64,000 nucleotides of DNA from Flammeovirga kamogawensis (GTDB lineage: Bacteria; Bacteroidota; Bacteroidia; Cytophagales; Flammeovirgaceae). The translations under genes were made by a program, and so were the position numbers. Of this stretch, positions 8,105-15,964 are shown piece by piece (position 1 is the stretch's first letter; each line of letters opens with the position of its first letter). The DNA is taken from the NCBI RefSeq assembly GCF_018736065.1, contig NZ_CP076128.1, positions 3,511,501 through 3,575,500 on the forward strand, in the 5' to 3' direction. The notes under the pieces are model-generated. The model saw only the letters and a program-made list of their open reading frames with translations, was not told where the DNA came from and did no database searches.

Positions 8105-9415
8105 TTATGATGAGATGTTCATTTGTTCGTTTTTCTTAGTTAACAAATGATGTCCTATTCCACATTCAAGACATCTTGATTTTGAACAGTAATTATTATA
8201 AAGCTCAATTAGTGCCTGAGAATCTAAAGAAGAATTGTTTTTTAAGCCTAAAGAAGTCCATTGCCTTGTAATCTTGTTATTTTCTTTAGGTATCAGATCT
8301 AATAAAGAGATAGCTTTTTCCTTATAACTTTCTAATTCTTTATCTATACCATAGGCAAATTGCAAAGGTATTATCACATTAATTAATAAAGATTGCAAAG
8401 ATGTTTTCCCTAGATATTTAGAAATTGGCTTAGTAGTTTCTTTGTTGAATAAATAATGAGAATGCCAATAAGAAGATGTTGGGATTTTCATAAGTCTATA
8501 AAAAATATCAGGAGAATTAATATGTAAAAATGAGGAGCATAAATGAGGAATGTTTGTAACAATTGCAGCTAATTGAGCAATTCTAATACTTGGGAAGTTA
8601 GCAGGGCGTAATCTTAGGTAGTTCCATTCTGCTTTCCCCATTTCTTTACCTTTTAAACTGTATTTATGGCTCAGAAATTTAAATTCCCTTACTAATTTTT
8701 GAGGGTATCCTTCAGAAACAGTATTCAAATCTATCAATCCAGAAGCACCAAATAAAAGAGCTTCATTCTGAAAAGGAATATGTGCATGTAATTTAAGAAG
8801 ACGTATAGGTATTAATGAGGATAAACGTCTGAATGCATCATTATTTACCTTAAAACCAAAATATTCTGCAAGTAATTGATAAGTACATTCTTCCCAGTTT
8901 CTATCAAGGTTTTTTAGTAATGATAAAATACTTGAAGCTTTCCTTTCTACTCTTTCAAACAAAGCCCTATCGAGCATTGAAATTCTTTTAATTCGTGGTA
9001 CATCAACTAATAATTGTTGGCACTTAATTGTGTTACCTTCTAATAAAAGGTTGTCAAATTTTTCTATTAATTTATGGTCTACTAAAGGAGTTAAAAGTAA
9101 GGTAGGAACTACAGTGGTATCTTCTCTAATAATATCATAATCATAAGTCCATACAACATGTAGAATTACATTTTTATAGGCAGGGTTATCATCATGTTTA
9201 TGTTTTTTCCAGTCAGAGGCATTTTTATGTATTTCTATATGCCCATACCAATTGATACCATTTATAGCTATAGAAGCATTAAGAAAATCGGGTCCTGTAT
9301 TATGATTATGTAGACCAGTAGACTTAATCGTTAAAGTTTCTTGCTTTTGAGTAGACAAAGAAGTTTGCTGAAAGTATTTAAACTTCCAGATAAAATGTAG
9401 AAAATTTTCTTGCAT
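8105..9415 (-). CDS. DUF2851 family protein
   Basis: This 436-residue soluble protein opens with MQENFLHFIWKFKYF and contains LHNHNTGPDFLNA, GHIEIHKNASDW and NVILHVVWTYD within the first 110 residues, the hallmark segments of DUF2851, a Bacteroidota family of unknown biochemical role. A cysteine-containing tail (CSKSRCLECGIGHHLL) near the end looks like a small metal-binding motif. It is monocistronic or co-transcribed with the ArsR-type gene 54 bp downstream. No catalytic function can be assigned. Confidence 0.85.
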   Translation of the reverse strand: MQENFLHFIWKFKYFQQTSLSTQKQETLTIKSTGLHNHNTGPDFLNASIAINGINWYGHIEIHKNASDWKKHKHDDNPAYKNVILHVVWTYDYDIIREDTTVVPTLLLTPLVDHKLIEKFDNLLLEGNTIKCQQLLVDVPRIKRISMLDRALFERVERKASSILSLLKNLDRNWEECTYQLLAEYFGFKVNNDAFRRLSSLIPIRLLKLHAHIPFQNEALLFGASGLIDLNTVSEGYPQKLVREFKFLSHKYSLKGKEMGKAEWNYLRLRPANFPSIRIAQLAAIVTNIPHLCSSFLHINSPDIFYRLMKIPTSSYWHSHYLFNKETTKPISKYLGKTSLQSLLINVIIPLQFAYGIDKELESYKEKAISLLDLIPKENNKITRQWTSLGLKNNSSLDSQALIELYNNYCSKSRCLECGIGHHLLTKKNEQMNISS

Positions 9416-9482
9416 GAGAATCGTTAGTTTGCAGTATTTTAAATCATTAGCTCTTCAATTTACTTAAATTTTAAATAAAGAA

Positions 9483-9512
9483 AAAGCCAAGCAGACGAAT
9501 CTACTTGGCTTT
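9483..9512 (-). terminator. Intrinsic terminator after the small exported protein gene
   Basis: AAAGCCAAG and CTTGGCTTT form a 9-bp stem, extendable past one mismatch. On the minus strand it is followed by a T-rich tract, placing it 40 bp after the stop of the gene at 9553-9957. Confidence 0.75.
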
Positions 9513-9552
9513 ATCAGAGTTATAAAATAGGATTATTATTACTTTCTACTAA

Positions 9553-9957
9553 TTATCTTCTAGCATAGACTAAAATTTTTCTTTGAAGTCTATTTATATC
9601 TTTTTGATCTAATGATGCAAAACCATTTTCTAAAGCTTTAAAATAAGTATCTCTAGCTTTTATTTCATCACCTTTAGATACGTAATAGTCGCCAAGAACT
9701 TCTAATGTTAAACCATTTTCTTCAATTGATAAAGCTGTATCTATCCATCCTTTTGCCACTTCTAAATCTCCTTGCCAGTTAATAGTTAAAAGTGCTGCAT
9801 CCTTGAAAGTTTTCCAATCATCAGGAGCTGCGTTATTTACCATTTTAACAAGCTTTGCACTATTCTCTTCTGTAGGAAGTTCTAAATCAGAAGTATTTGC
9901 AAAACTTGATACTATTGTTGCTAAGAAAAGAAATGCTGAGATGAATAAATTTTTCAT
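9553..9957 (-). CDS. Small exported protein with TPR-like helices
   Basis: From the ATG at 9957 this encodes 134 residues. A signal peptide occupies about residues 1-20 (hydrophobic core then FANTSD). The mature part reads as helical pairs spaced like tetratricopeptide repeats, for example GDLEVAKGWIDTALSIEE followed by LGDYYVSKGDEIKARDTYFKALENG. The frame is open 24 codons further upstream (to 10029), but that extension would bury the signal peptide, so the shorter start is preferred. It is probably a periplasmic scaffold; the partner is unknown. It is transcribed alone, with a clear terminator. Confidence 0.7.
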   Translation of the reverse strand: MKNLFISAFLFLATIVSSFANTSDLELPTEENSAKLVKMVNNAAPDDWKTFKDAALLTINWQGDLEVAKGWIDTALSIEENGLTLEVLGDYYVSKGDEIKARDTYFKALENGFASLDQKDINRLQRKILVYARR

Positions 9958-10245
9958 AATGTTTTTGGTATTGAGAGTTGTAAAATAAATTAATTTGACA
10001 CACTTATATACATTCCATCTTAATGCCAATAAAATATAAAATATTGGTAATCAATTATTTAGACTTTAATTTAGGTTGTTTCATATAATTAAGAAGTTCG
10101 GAAACGAACAGTTTTGTTCTGATTGAACACAAAAAATATAAATCCATTAACACTTTGAACATTGGTGATTTTTGGGGTTGTATAATTACTCTAATTTTTA
10201 ATGTAAATAATTATGTTTTAGCATTAACAATCGGAAATAGAAATG

Positions 10246-10253
10246 TATTTTTG
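10246..10253 (+). promoter_or_regulatory. Candidate -7 promoter element (TATTTTTG) for oligopeptidase B
   Basis: TATTTTTG matches TAnnTTTG and lies 21 bp before the ATG at 10275. It falls inside a longer open frame starting at 10155, which argues that the shorter start is the real one. No good -33 element is seen. Confidence 0.45.
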
Positions 10254-10274
10254 TGCTCTATTGATGAAATTAAT

Positions 10275-12353
10275 ATGAATAAAAATATACAACCCCCAAT
10301 TGCTCTTCAAGAGCCAAAGGTATTAGAAATGCATGGTGACACACGTAACGATCCTTATTATTGGATGCGTGATCGTGAAAATCAAAATGTGATTGATTAC
10401 TTAAATGCAGAAAATAAATATTTAGATGATGTTATGTCGGAGCATAAATCATTTGAAGAAGATTTATTTGAAGAGATTAAAGGAAGAATTCAAGAGAAAG
10501 ATGAAAGTGTTCCTTATAAATCTAGAGGGTATTATTATTATGTTAGGTATGAGGAAGGTGGAGAATATCCTATTTACTGCCGTAAAAAAGAATCGTTAGA
10601 AGCAGATGAGCAAGTAATTCTTGATGCTAATATTGAGGCAAAAGATAAAAAATACTATAAAGTAGGCGGTCTATCGATTGGTGAAGATACCAATATGATG
10701 GCATATGCTGAAGATATTGTAGGTAGAAGAATTTATACGGTTAGATTTAAAAATATTGAAACCGGAGAGGTTCTTACTGACATATTAAAAGATACATCTG
10801 GTGATGCTGTTTGGGCAGCTGATGGAAAAACAGTCTTTTATACTACGCAAGATGCAGAAACATTACGTCCAGATAAAGTATGGCGTCATACCTTGGGTAC
10901 TGATCAGAAAGATGATGTATTGGTTTATGAAGAAACAGATGAAACGTATTGGATTGGAGTTAGGCGTTCAAAATCACGTAAATATTTGATGATTGATGCT
11001 GGCTCTACATTAACAACAGAAACCAGAATCTTATTAGCTGATAATCCAACAGGAGAATTTGTTCCTTTTATTCCAAGAGAAAAAGAACATGAATATAGTG
11101 TATCTCATTTTGATGGCTACTTCTATGTAGTAACCAATTGGCAAGCGAAAAACTTCCGTTTAATGCGTGTTGCAGAAAGTGCAGATACTACCAATAAAGC
11201 CAATTGGGAAGAGGTAATTGCACATAGACCAAATGTGTTATTAGAAGGGTTAGATATCTTTAAAAAATACTATGTATTAGAAGAACGTAGTAATGGTTTA
11301 GTCCATATTCGTATTATTAAATGGGAAGATGGTAGCGAACATTATTTGGATTTTGGTGAAGAAACATATAGTGCATGGACTGGCACAAACCCAGACTTTG
11401 ACTCTGAGATATTAAGATATGGCTATAATTCTCTAACAACCCCTTATTCGGAATATGATTATAATATGACGGATAGATCAAAGGTTTTATTAAAACAACA
11501 AAAGGTTTTAGGGAAATTTAATTCGGAGGATTACGAAGCCAAAAGATTATATGCAACTGCTAAGGATGGAGTGAAAGTTCCTATATCAGTTGTCTATAAA
11601 AAAGGTTTCCAATTAGATGGAAATGCTCCAATGTATATGACGGGTTATGGATCTTATGGTATTTCTTATGATGTAGCTTTTAGTCCATCTCGAATTAGTT
11701 TAATGGAAAGAGGTTTTGCATTTGCAATAGCTCATATTAGAGGAGGAGAAGATTTAGGTAGAGCATGGTATGAAGATGGTAAGATGCTTAAAAAGCAAAA
11801 TACTTTCGATGATTTTATTGCTTGTTCTGAATATCTAATCGAACAAAAATATACCTCTTCAGATAAGTTTGTGATTAATGGCGGAAGTGCCGGAGGATTA
11901 TTAATGGGAGCAGTAATGAATGCTCGTCCAGATTTATATAAATACGTTATTGCGGATGTTCCTTTTGTAGATGTTGTAACTACAATGCTAGATGATACTA
12001 TCCCTTTAACAACTGGAGAGTATGATGAATGGGGAAATCCGAATGAGAAGGAATATTATGATTATATGCTTTCTTATTCACCATATGATCAAGTTAAAAA
12101 AGAAGCATACCCACATTTACTAGTAACTTCTGGTCTTCATGATTCACAAGTACAATATTGGGAACCTACAAAATGGGTAGCTAAGCTTCGTCAAGAAAAT
12201 ACAAGTAATAACTTCATTCTCTTAAAAACAAACATGGAAGCAGGGCATAGTGGTGCTTCAGGAAGATTCCAAAGGTTTAAAGAGGTAGCATTTGAATATG
12301 CATCAATTTTTGCAATTGTTACTCCAGATAAAATGCATAAAATAGATCGTTAA
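10275..12353 (+). CDS. ptrB: Oligopeptidase B (S9A family serine peptidase)
   Basis: Starting at ATG 10275 this encodes 692 residues, the usual size for oligopeptidase B. The N-terminal seven-bladed propeller region includes DTRNDPYYWMRDRENQNV; the C-terminal alpha/beta-hydrolase domain has GSYGISYD, AHIRGGEDLGRAWYEDGK, and the nucleophile elbow GGSAGG with Ser538. The aspartate (SGLHDSQV) and histidine (EAGHSGASGRF) complete the triad. It cleaves short peptides after basic residues; no signal peptide is seen, so it is probably cytoplasmic. The frame is open to 10155, but that extension of 40 residues is unlike the family and contains a promoter-like box. Confidence 0.93.
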   Translation: MNKNIQPPIALQEPKVLEMHGDTRNDPYYWMRDRENQNVIDYLNAENKYLDDVMSEHKSFEEDLFEEIKGRIQEKDESVPYKSRGYYYYVRYEEGGEYPIYCRKKESLEADEQVILDANIEAKDKKYYKVGGLSIGEDTNMMAYAEDIVGRRIYTVRFKNIETGEVLTDILKDTSGDAVWAADGKTVFYTTQDAETLRPDKVWRHTLGTDQKDDVLVYEETDETYWIGVRRSKSRKYLMIDAGSTLTTETRILLADNPTGEFVPFIPREKEHEYSVSHFDGYFYVVTNWQAKNFRLMRVAESADTTNKANWEEVIAHRPNVLLEGLDIFKKYYVLEERSNGLVHIRIIKWEDGSEHYLDFGEETYSAWTGTNPDFDSEILRYGYNSLTTPYSEYDYNMTDRSKVLLKQQKVLGKFNSEDYEAKRLYATAKDGVKVPISVVYKKGFQLDGNAPMYMTGYGSYGISYDVAFSPSRISLMERGFAFAIAHIRGGEDLGRAWYEDGKMLKKQNTFDDFIACSEYLIEQKYTSSDKFVINGGSAGGLLMGAVMNARPDLYKYVIADVPFVDVVTTMLDDTIPLTTGEYDEWGNPNEKEYYDYMLSYSPYDQVKKEAYPHLLVTSGLHDSQVQYWEPTKWVAKLRQENTSNNFILLKTNMEAGHSGASGRFQRFKEVAFEYASIFAIVTPDKMHKIDR

Positions 12354-12377
12354 TAGATTTATTTTATAAAATAAATG

Positions 12378-12408
12378 AGGAAGTTATCTTAAGGTGACTT
12401 CCTTTTTT
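12378..12408 (+). terminator. Intrinsic terminator after ptrB
   Basis: AGGAAGT and ACTTCCT form a 7-bp stem with a 12-nt interior that can add pairs, followed by a run of six T. It lies 24 bp after the ptrB stop. Confidence 0.8.
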
Positions 12409-12529
12409 ATTTACCTAAGTATAGATATAATTTATAAGATTATAGATTTTAAGTATTTTTATCTATGGATTAAAACTTCCATATTTGTAATGTAATCAAA
12501 TGTAAAAACTTAATAAAAACATTACAATC

Positions 12530-13009
12530 ATGAATACTTCAACTTTAAATATCATCGGAATTGATAAAGAAATTGCAACTAGCTTAGCTGCTGATTTAAA
12601 TACATTGTTAGCAAATTTCCAGTTATATTATCAAAACATAAGAGGTCTACATTGGAATATTAAAGGAAGAAACTTTTTTGAGCTTCATACAAAATTTGAA
12701 GAACTATATACTGCTGCCAATGAAACTGTTGATGAAATAGCTGAACGTGTTTTAACATTAGAAGCTCAGCCATTACATACATTATCAGATTATTTAGAAA
12801 CAGCAGAAATTAAACAGGGTAAGAATATCACTACTGATAAAACGTCTGTAGAATTAGTGGTAGATAATTTATCAACTTTATTAAGAATTGAAAGAGTTGT
12901 AATAGAAAAAGCTGCTGAAGCAGGAGATGAAGGAACTGTAGCTTTACTTTCAGAATTAATTAGTACACAAGAGAAAACAATTTGGATGTTTTCATCTTGG
13001 TTGAGATAA
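12530..13009 (+). CDS. dps: Dps family ferritin-like DNA-protection protein
   Basis: This 159-residue protein is a complete Dps four-helix bundle. The ferroxidase residues appear with the family spacing: H41 in LHWNIKG, H53, then D68 and E72 in DEIAERV. Dps dodecamers oxidise and store iron with hydrogen peroxide and protect DNA during starvation and oxidative stress. The gene is monocistronic, lying between the ptrB terminator and a bidirectional terminator shared with obg. I saw no certain promoter, only an imperfect -7-like CATATTTG about 40 bp upstream. Confidence 0.93.
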   Translation: MNTSTLNIIGIDKEIATSLAADLNTLLANFQLYYQNIRGLHWNIKGRNFFELHTKFEELYTAANETVDEIAERVLTLEAQPLHTLSDYLETAEIKQGKNITTDKTSVELVVDNLSTLLRIERVVIEKAAEAGDEGTVALLSELISTQEKTIWMFSSWLR

Positions 13010-13104
13010 AATATTGTTTACGATAAGTCATCATTTCATAAATAAAAATATGTATAGCACATGAGAAGTTTCTTCAATTTGGAAAAACCTCTTTACATAA
13101 AAAT

Positions 13105-13132
13105 AGCCTCAATAATTAATTTTATTGAGGCT
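13105..13132. terminator. Bidirectional intrinsic terminator between dps and obg
   Basis: A perfect 11-bp inverted repeat (AGCCTCAATAA / TTATTGAGGCT) encloses a 6-nt loop. A-rich and T-rich flanks let it work for both converging genes. Confidence 0.82.
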
Positions 13133-13157
13133 GTTTATTATTTAGAAAAGAAGAAAA

Positions 13158-14264
13158 TTACTTTTCCTCTTCCTCATTATCTAAGTCTATACGATCCTGA
13201 TAAGGATTATAGTCAGAAGGTATATTAGAAGTGTAATCTTCTTCAACAAAGTCAGGTTCTACTTCTTCTACTCCTTCGTTAATAGCCTCCCAAAGCATAT
13301 CTTTTAAAACAGGAATACCTTTTTGGATAATAGAAGAGATAAATACGAAAGGAACATCACTTGGTAATGTTTCTTGAATCATTTCTTCTAATTCATCATC
13401 TAGCATATCACTTTTAGTAATGGCTAGTACTCTGTTTTTATCTAATAATTCAGGGTTGTATTTTGTCAATTCATTAACAAGTACCTGATAATCATGAGCA
13501 ATATCTTCACTATCAGCAGGAACCATGAATAGCAATACAGAGTTTCTTTCTATATGACGTAAGAAACGAATACCTAAACCTTTTCCTTCTGCAGCACCTT
13601 CAATAATACCCGGAATATCGGCCATTACAAAAGATCGGTTATCTCTGTAAGATATAACACCTAAGTTAGGTACCATTGTAGTAAACGGATAATCTGCAAT
13701 TTCTGGTTTTGCGGCAGATAATGTTGATAGTAAAGTAGATTTACCAGCATTTGGAAATCCTACTAAACCCACATCTGCTAATACTTTAAGTTCTAAGATA
13801 ACCCAATCTTCTTGGCAATCCTCTCCTGGTTGTGCGTATCTAGGAGTTTGGTTTGTAGAAGTTTTAAAGTTCTTATTACCTAAACCACCACGGCCACCTT
13901 TCATTAAAATTACTTCTTGACCATCTTCAGTAAGCTCACAAATTTTCTCACCGGTTTCTGCATTTTTTGCAATTGTACCCAAAGGAACTGGAAGAATAAT
14001 ATCTTCTCCTTCAGAGCCACTTTTTCCAGTACCAGAACCAGATACTCCATTATTACCGTGAATATGTTTACGGTATTTTAAATGGAGTAAAGTCCAAAGT
14101 TGTTTATCTGCTTTTAAGATAATATGACCACCACGGCCACCATCACCACCATCAGGACCACCTTTTGGTACGTGCTTCTCTCTACGGAAAGATACCGCGC
14201 CTGCGCCTCCTGCTCCAGAGCGTGTAAATATTTTTACGTAATCTATAAAATTTGAAGATGCCAT
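13158..14264 (-). CDS. obg: Obg/CgtA family GTPase
   Basis: This 368-residue protein has the glycine-rich Obg fold at about residues 1-158 (repeats such as [13 protein letters not shown]) and a G domain at about 159-330 with P-loop GFPNAGKST, switch segment [19 protein letters not shown] and the TKSD specificity motif. The tail (about 335-368) is highly acidic. Obg is an essential ribosome-associated GTPase acting in 50S assembly and stress/cell-cycle control. It lies 309 bp downstream of adk but has its own promoter-like elements and so need not be co-transcribed. Confidence 0.96.
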   Translation of the reverse strand: MASSNFIDYVKIFTRSGAGGAGAVSFRREKHVPKGGPDGGDGGRGGHIILKADKQLWTLLHLKYRKHIHGNNGVSGSGTGKSGSEGEDIILPVPLGTIAKNAETGEKICELTEDGQEVILMKGGRGGLGNKNFKTSTNQTPRYAQPGEDCQEDWVILELKVLADVGLVGFPNAGKSTLLSTLSAAKPEIADYPFTTMVPNLGVISYRDNRSFVMADIPGIIEGAAEGKGLGIRFLRHIERNSVLLFMVPADSEDIAHDYQVLVNELTKYNPELLDKNRVLAITKSDMLDDELEEMIQETLPSDVPFVFISSIIQKGIPVLKDMLWEAINEGVEEVEPDFVEEDYTSNIPSDYNPYQDRIDLDNEEEEK

Positions 14265-14358
14265 ATTTTTTCTGCTTAATTGCTTAAATAGACTTCAAAG
14301 TGATTGAGAATGCACAGGACAATTTGCATTATGCACGGTTCACATTGTAGCCGAATTA

Positions 14359-14385
14359 CAAAGTTAGAGAAAGAACTCTATTCAA
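14359..14385 (-). promoter_or_regulatory. Candidate obg promoter (TTG ... TAACTTTG)
   Basis: On the minus strand TAACTTTG (14366-14359) is a full -7 match, preceded by TTG (14385-14383) at 16-bp spacing, one short of the commonly cited 17-23. The obg leader would be about 90 nt. Confidence 0.5.
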
Positions 14386-14512
14386 TAGGTGTATATTAAC
14401 AACTGATTGGAATAAGTAATCAATATCTACCCAAATCTGCTATATTATCGAATAAAACATTGATAATAAGTTGATTTATTGTTTTATAAAGTCAATCTGT
14501 AACATAAAAAAA

Positions 14513-14536
14513 AGGTATTGATCGAGACCAATACCT
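14513..14536 (-). terminator. Intrinsic terminator after adk
   Basis: AGGTATTG and CAATACCT form an 8-bp stem with an 8-nt loop. The minus strand continues into a run of T, 37 bp after the adk stop. Confidence 0.75.
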
Positions 14537-14573
14537 CTTTTGTAACGCAAAGTTACTAAAAGTTTCTTTCGAA

Positions 14574-15146
14574 TTATAAAGAATCAACAGCTGTACATAA
14601 GTTACCGAAAATTTCTTCGATAGAACCTACACCACTAATTGATTTTAATTTACCTTGAGCATCATAGAAATTAGCAACAGGAGCAGTCTTATTTTCGTAT
14701 TCTTTTACTCTTGCACGAATTAAATCTTCATTTCTATCATCTGTACGACCAGAAGTTTCGCCACGCTTTAAAATACGTTTTGTTAATTCTTCTTCATCTA
14801 CATCTAAAGCAACCATTCCTGAAACAGAAATACCATTGCTTGCCATTAATTGATCAAGAGCTTCAGCCTGAGCAACTGTACGAGGAAAACCATCGAAAAT
14901 AAAACCGTTACCAGATTTATTTGCTTTGATTTTAGAATCGATCATACCAATTACTACTTCATCTGGAACTAATTGACCTTGATCCATAAGTTCTTTTGCT
15001 TTAATTCCAAGTGGAGTACCCGCTTTAATTTCACCACGTAAAAGATCTCCAGTAGAAAGGTGAAGAAGTTCGTACTTCTCTTTAATCATGTCTGATTGTG
15101 TTCCTTTTCCTGCACCTGGAGGGCCAAATAATACGAGATTGATCAT
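14574..15146 (-). CDS. adk: Adenylate kinase
   Basis: This 190-residue enzyme interconverts ATP + AMP and 2 ADP. The P-loop FGPPGAGKGTQS is at about residues 7-18, the AMP-binding part has LSTGDLLRGEI, and FIFDGFPRTVAQAEAL and the short lid segment RGETSGRTDDR are present. It is the short-lid type: the zinc-finger-like lid insertion of long adenylate kinases is absent, and the length fits. It is followed by its own terminator and preceded by a 138-bp leader with a TAATTTTG box. Its upstream neighbour is an ECF sigma gene in the same orientation. Confidence 0.97.
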   Translation of the reverse strand: MINLVLFGPPGAGKGTQSDMIKEKYELLHLSTGDLLRGEIKAGTPLGIKAKELMDQGQLVPDEVVIGMIDSKIKANKSGNGFIFDGFPRTVAQAEALDQLMASNGISVSGMVALDVDEEELTKRILKRGETSGRTDDRNEDLIRARVKEYENKTAPVANFYDAQGKLKSISGVGSIEEIFGNLCTAVDSL

Positions 15147-15210
15147 AGTAATTTGTTTATTTGTTATAATAAAAATACTGAAAGCAGAGGTCTATTAAAT
15201 CTCTGACTGC

Positions 15211-15218
15211 CAAAATTA
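15211..15218 (-). promoter_or_regulatory. Candidate -7 element (TAATTTTG) for adk
   Basis: The minus strand reads TAATTTTG, a full match to TAnnTTTG, 64 bp before the adk ATG. TTTG sits 15 bp upstream of it, shorter than usual. An imperfect hairpin (GCAGAG ... CTCTGACTGC) lies in the predicted leader. Confidence 0.45.
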
Positions 15219-15284
15219 ATAAATTGTTGACAACAAACTAATGATATCGATCGCTATTTATCTTTGATTTAAAAAGGGGAGAGG

Positions 15285-15878
15285 TTATACAGAAACGTCA
15301 AGATTTTTTCTGAGTATACTTAAAGCCTTACTCATTCTTTTTTCTATTGCTTTAACGCTTATACCTAAACGAGAACTAATCTCGTTATAAGTTAAACCTT
15401 CAATACGGTTCATAAGGAAAACGTCTCTACTTTTATCAGGTATTGTGTTTATAGTAGTTTCTAATTTTTCTTCAAACTCAGAAAGTTCCATTTTAAATTC
15501 TGGGTTTGTTTCAGACTCACCATCTACCTTATTATTTTTTTGTTGGAACTGTAAAACTACTTTTCCGTGCTTAATATGATTTAAAGCAAGATTGTTTGCA
15601 ATAGTATATAGATAGGTTTTGGCAGTATCTACAATAACTTTACTTCTAGACTCCCAAAATTTCACATAAGTTTCTTGAGTGATATCTTCCGCTAGGTCCA
15701 TGTCACCAAGTTTATAGTAAACAAAACTTCTAATACTCTCATAATATTTATCAAAGAGTTCTTTAAAAGCAGTTTCTGTAATCACTTGAGTTTTATTTTG
15801 ATCGTTTAATGTCACGTTACCGTAGTTGTTAATACAATTATCTATATCTAAAATACGATTAGTATATGAGATATTCAC
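15285..15878 (-). CDS. ECF-family RNA polymerase sigma factor
   Basis: This 197-residue protein has a region-2 domain at about residues 36-103 (FKELFDKYYESI, DLAEDITQETYVKFWE) and a region-4 helix-turn-helix at about 138-190 (LTYNEISSRLGISVKAIEKRMSKALSILRK). It belongs to the FecI-like extracytoplasmic-function group frequent in Bacteroidota. A roughly 35-residue N-terminal extension precedes region 2. Most FecI-like genes are followed by an anti-sigma (FecR-like) gene; none is present here, so this one is an orphan and its signal is unknown. A TAGATTTG box lies 56 bp before the start. Confidence 0.93.
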   Translation of the reverse strand: MNISYTNRILDIDNCINNYGNVTLNDQNKTQVITETAFKELFDKYYESIRSFVYYKLGDMDLAEDITQETYVKFWESRSKVIVDTAKTYLYTIANNLALNHIKHGKVVLQFQQKNNKVDGESETNPEFKMELSEFEEKLETTINTIPDKSRDVFLMNRIEGLTYNEISSRLGISVKAIEKRMSKALSILRKNLDVSV

Positions 15879-15934
15879 TAATAAAATGGGTTTACTTACT
15901 GTTTGATGTTAACGGGTAATTCGTTAAGATGTAA

Positions 15935-15942
15935 CAAATCTA
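15935..15942 (-). promoter_or_regulatory. Candidate -7 element (TAGATTTG) for the ECF sigma gene
   Basis: The minus strand reads TAGATTTG, fitting TAnnTTTG, 56 bp before the ATG and just after the stop of the upstream ABC exporter gene. No -33 element was found. Confidence 0.4.
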
Positions 15943-15964
15943 AGAACTTATTCTTAAATATTTG

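Larger units (their letters stand above)
14265..14573. other. Intergenic region between obg and adk
   Basis: This 309-bp AT-rich gap contains the adk terminator hairpin and the obg promoter candidate. A small inverted repeat GTAAC-GCAAA-GTTAC lies near 14543-14557. I see no gene or RNA structure in it beyond these. Confidence 0.6.

Noticed and set aside
10155-10274. In-frame 40-codon extension upstream of the oligopeptidase B start
   Set aside because: It is not like the family, which starts near MNKNIQPPIAL-type sequence, and a TAnnTTTG box lies inside it at 10246-10253.
12480-12500. CATATTTG as the dps promoter
   Set aside because: It differs from TAnnTTTG at the first base and no -33 TTG was found, so it is not listed as a feature.
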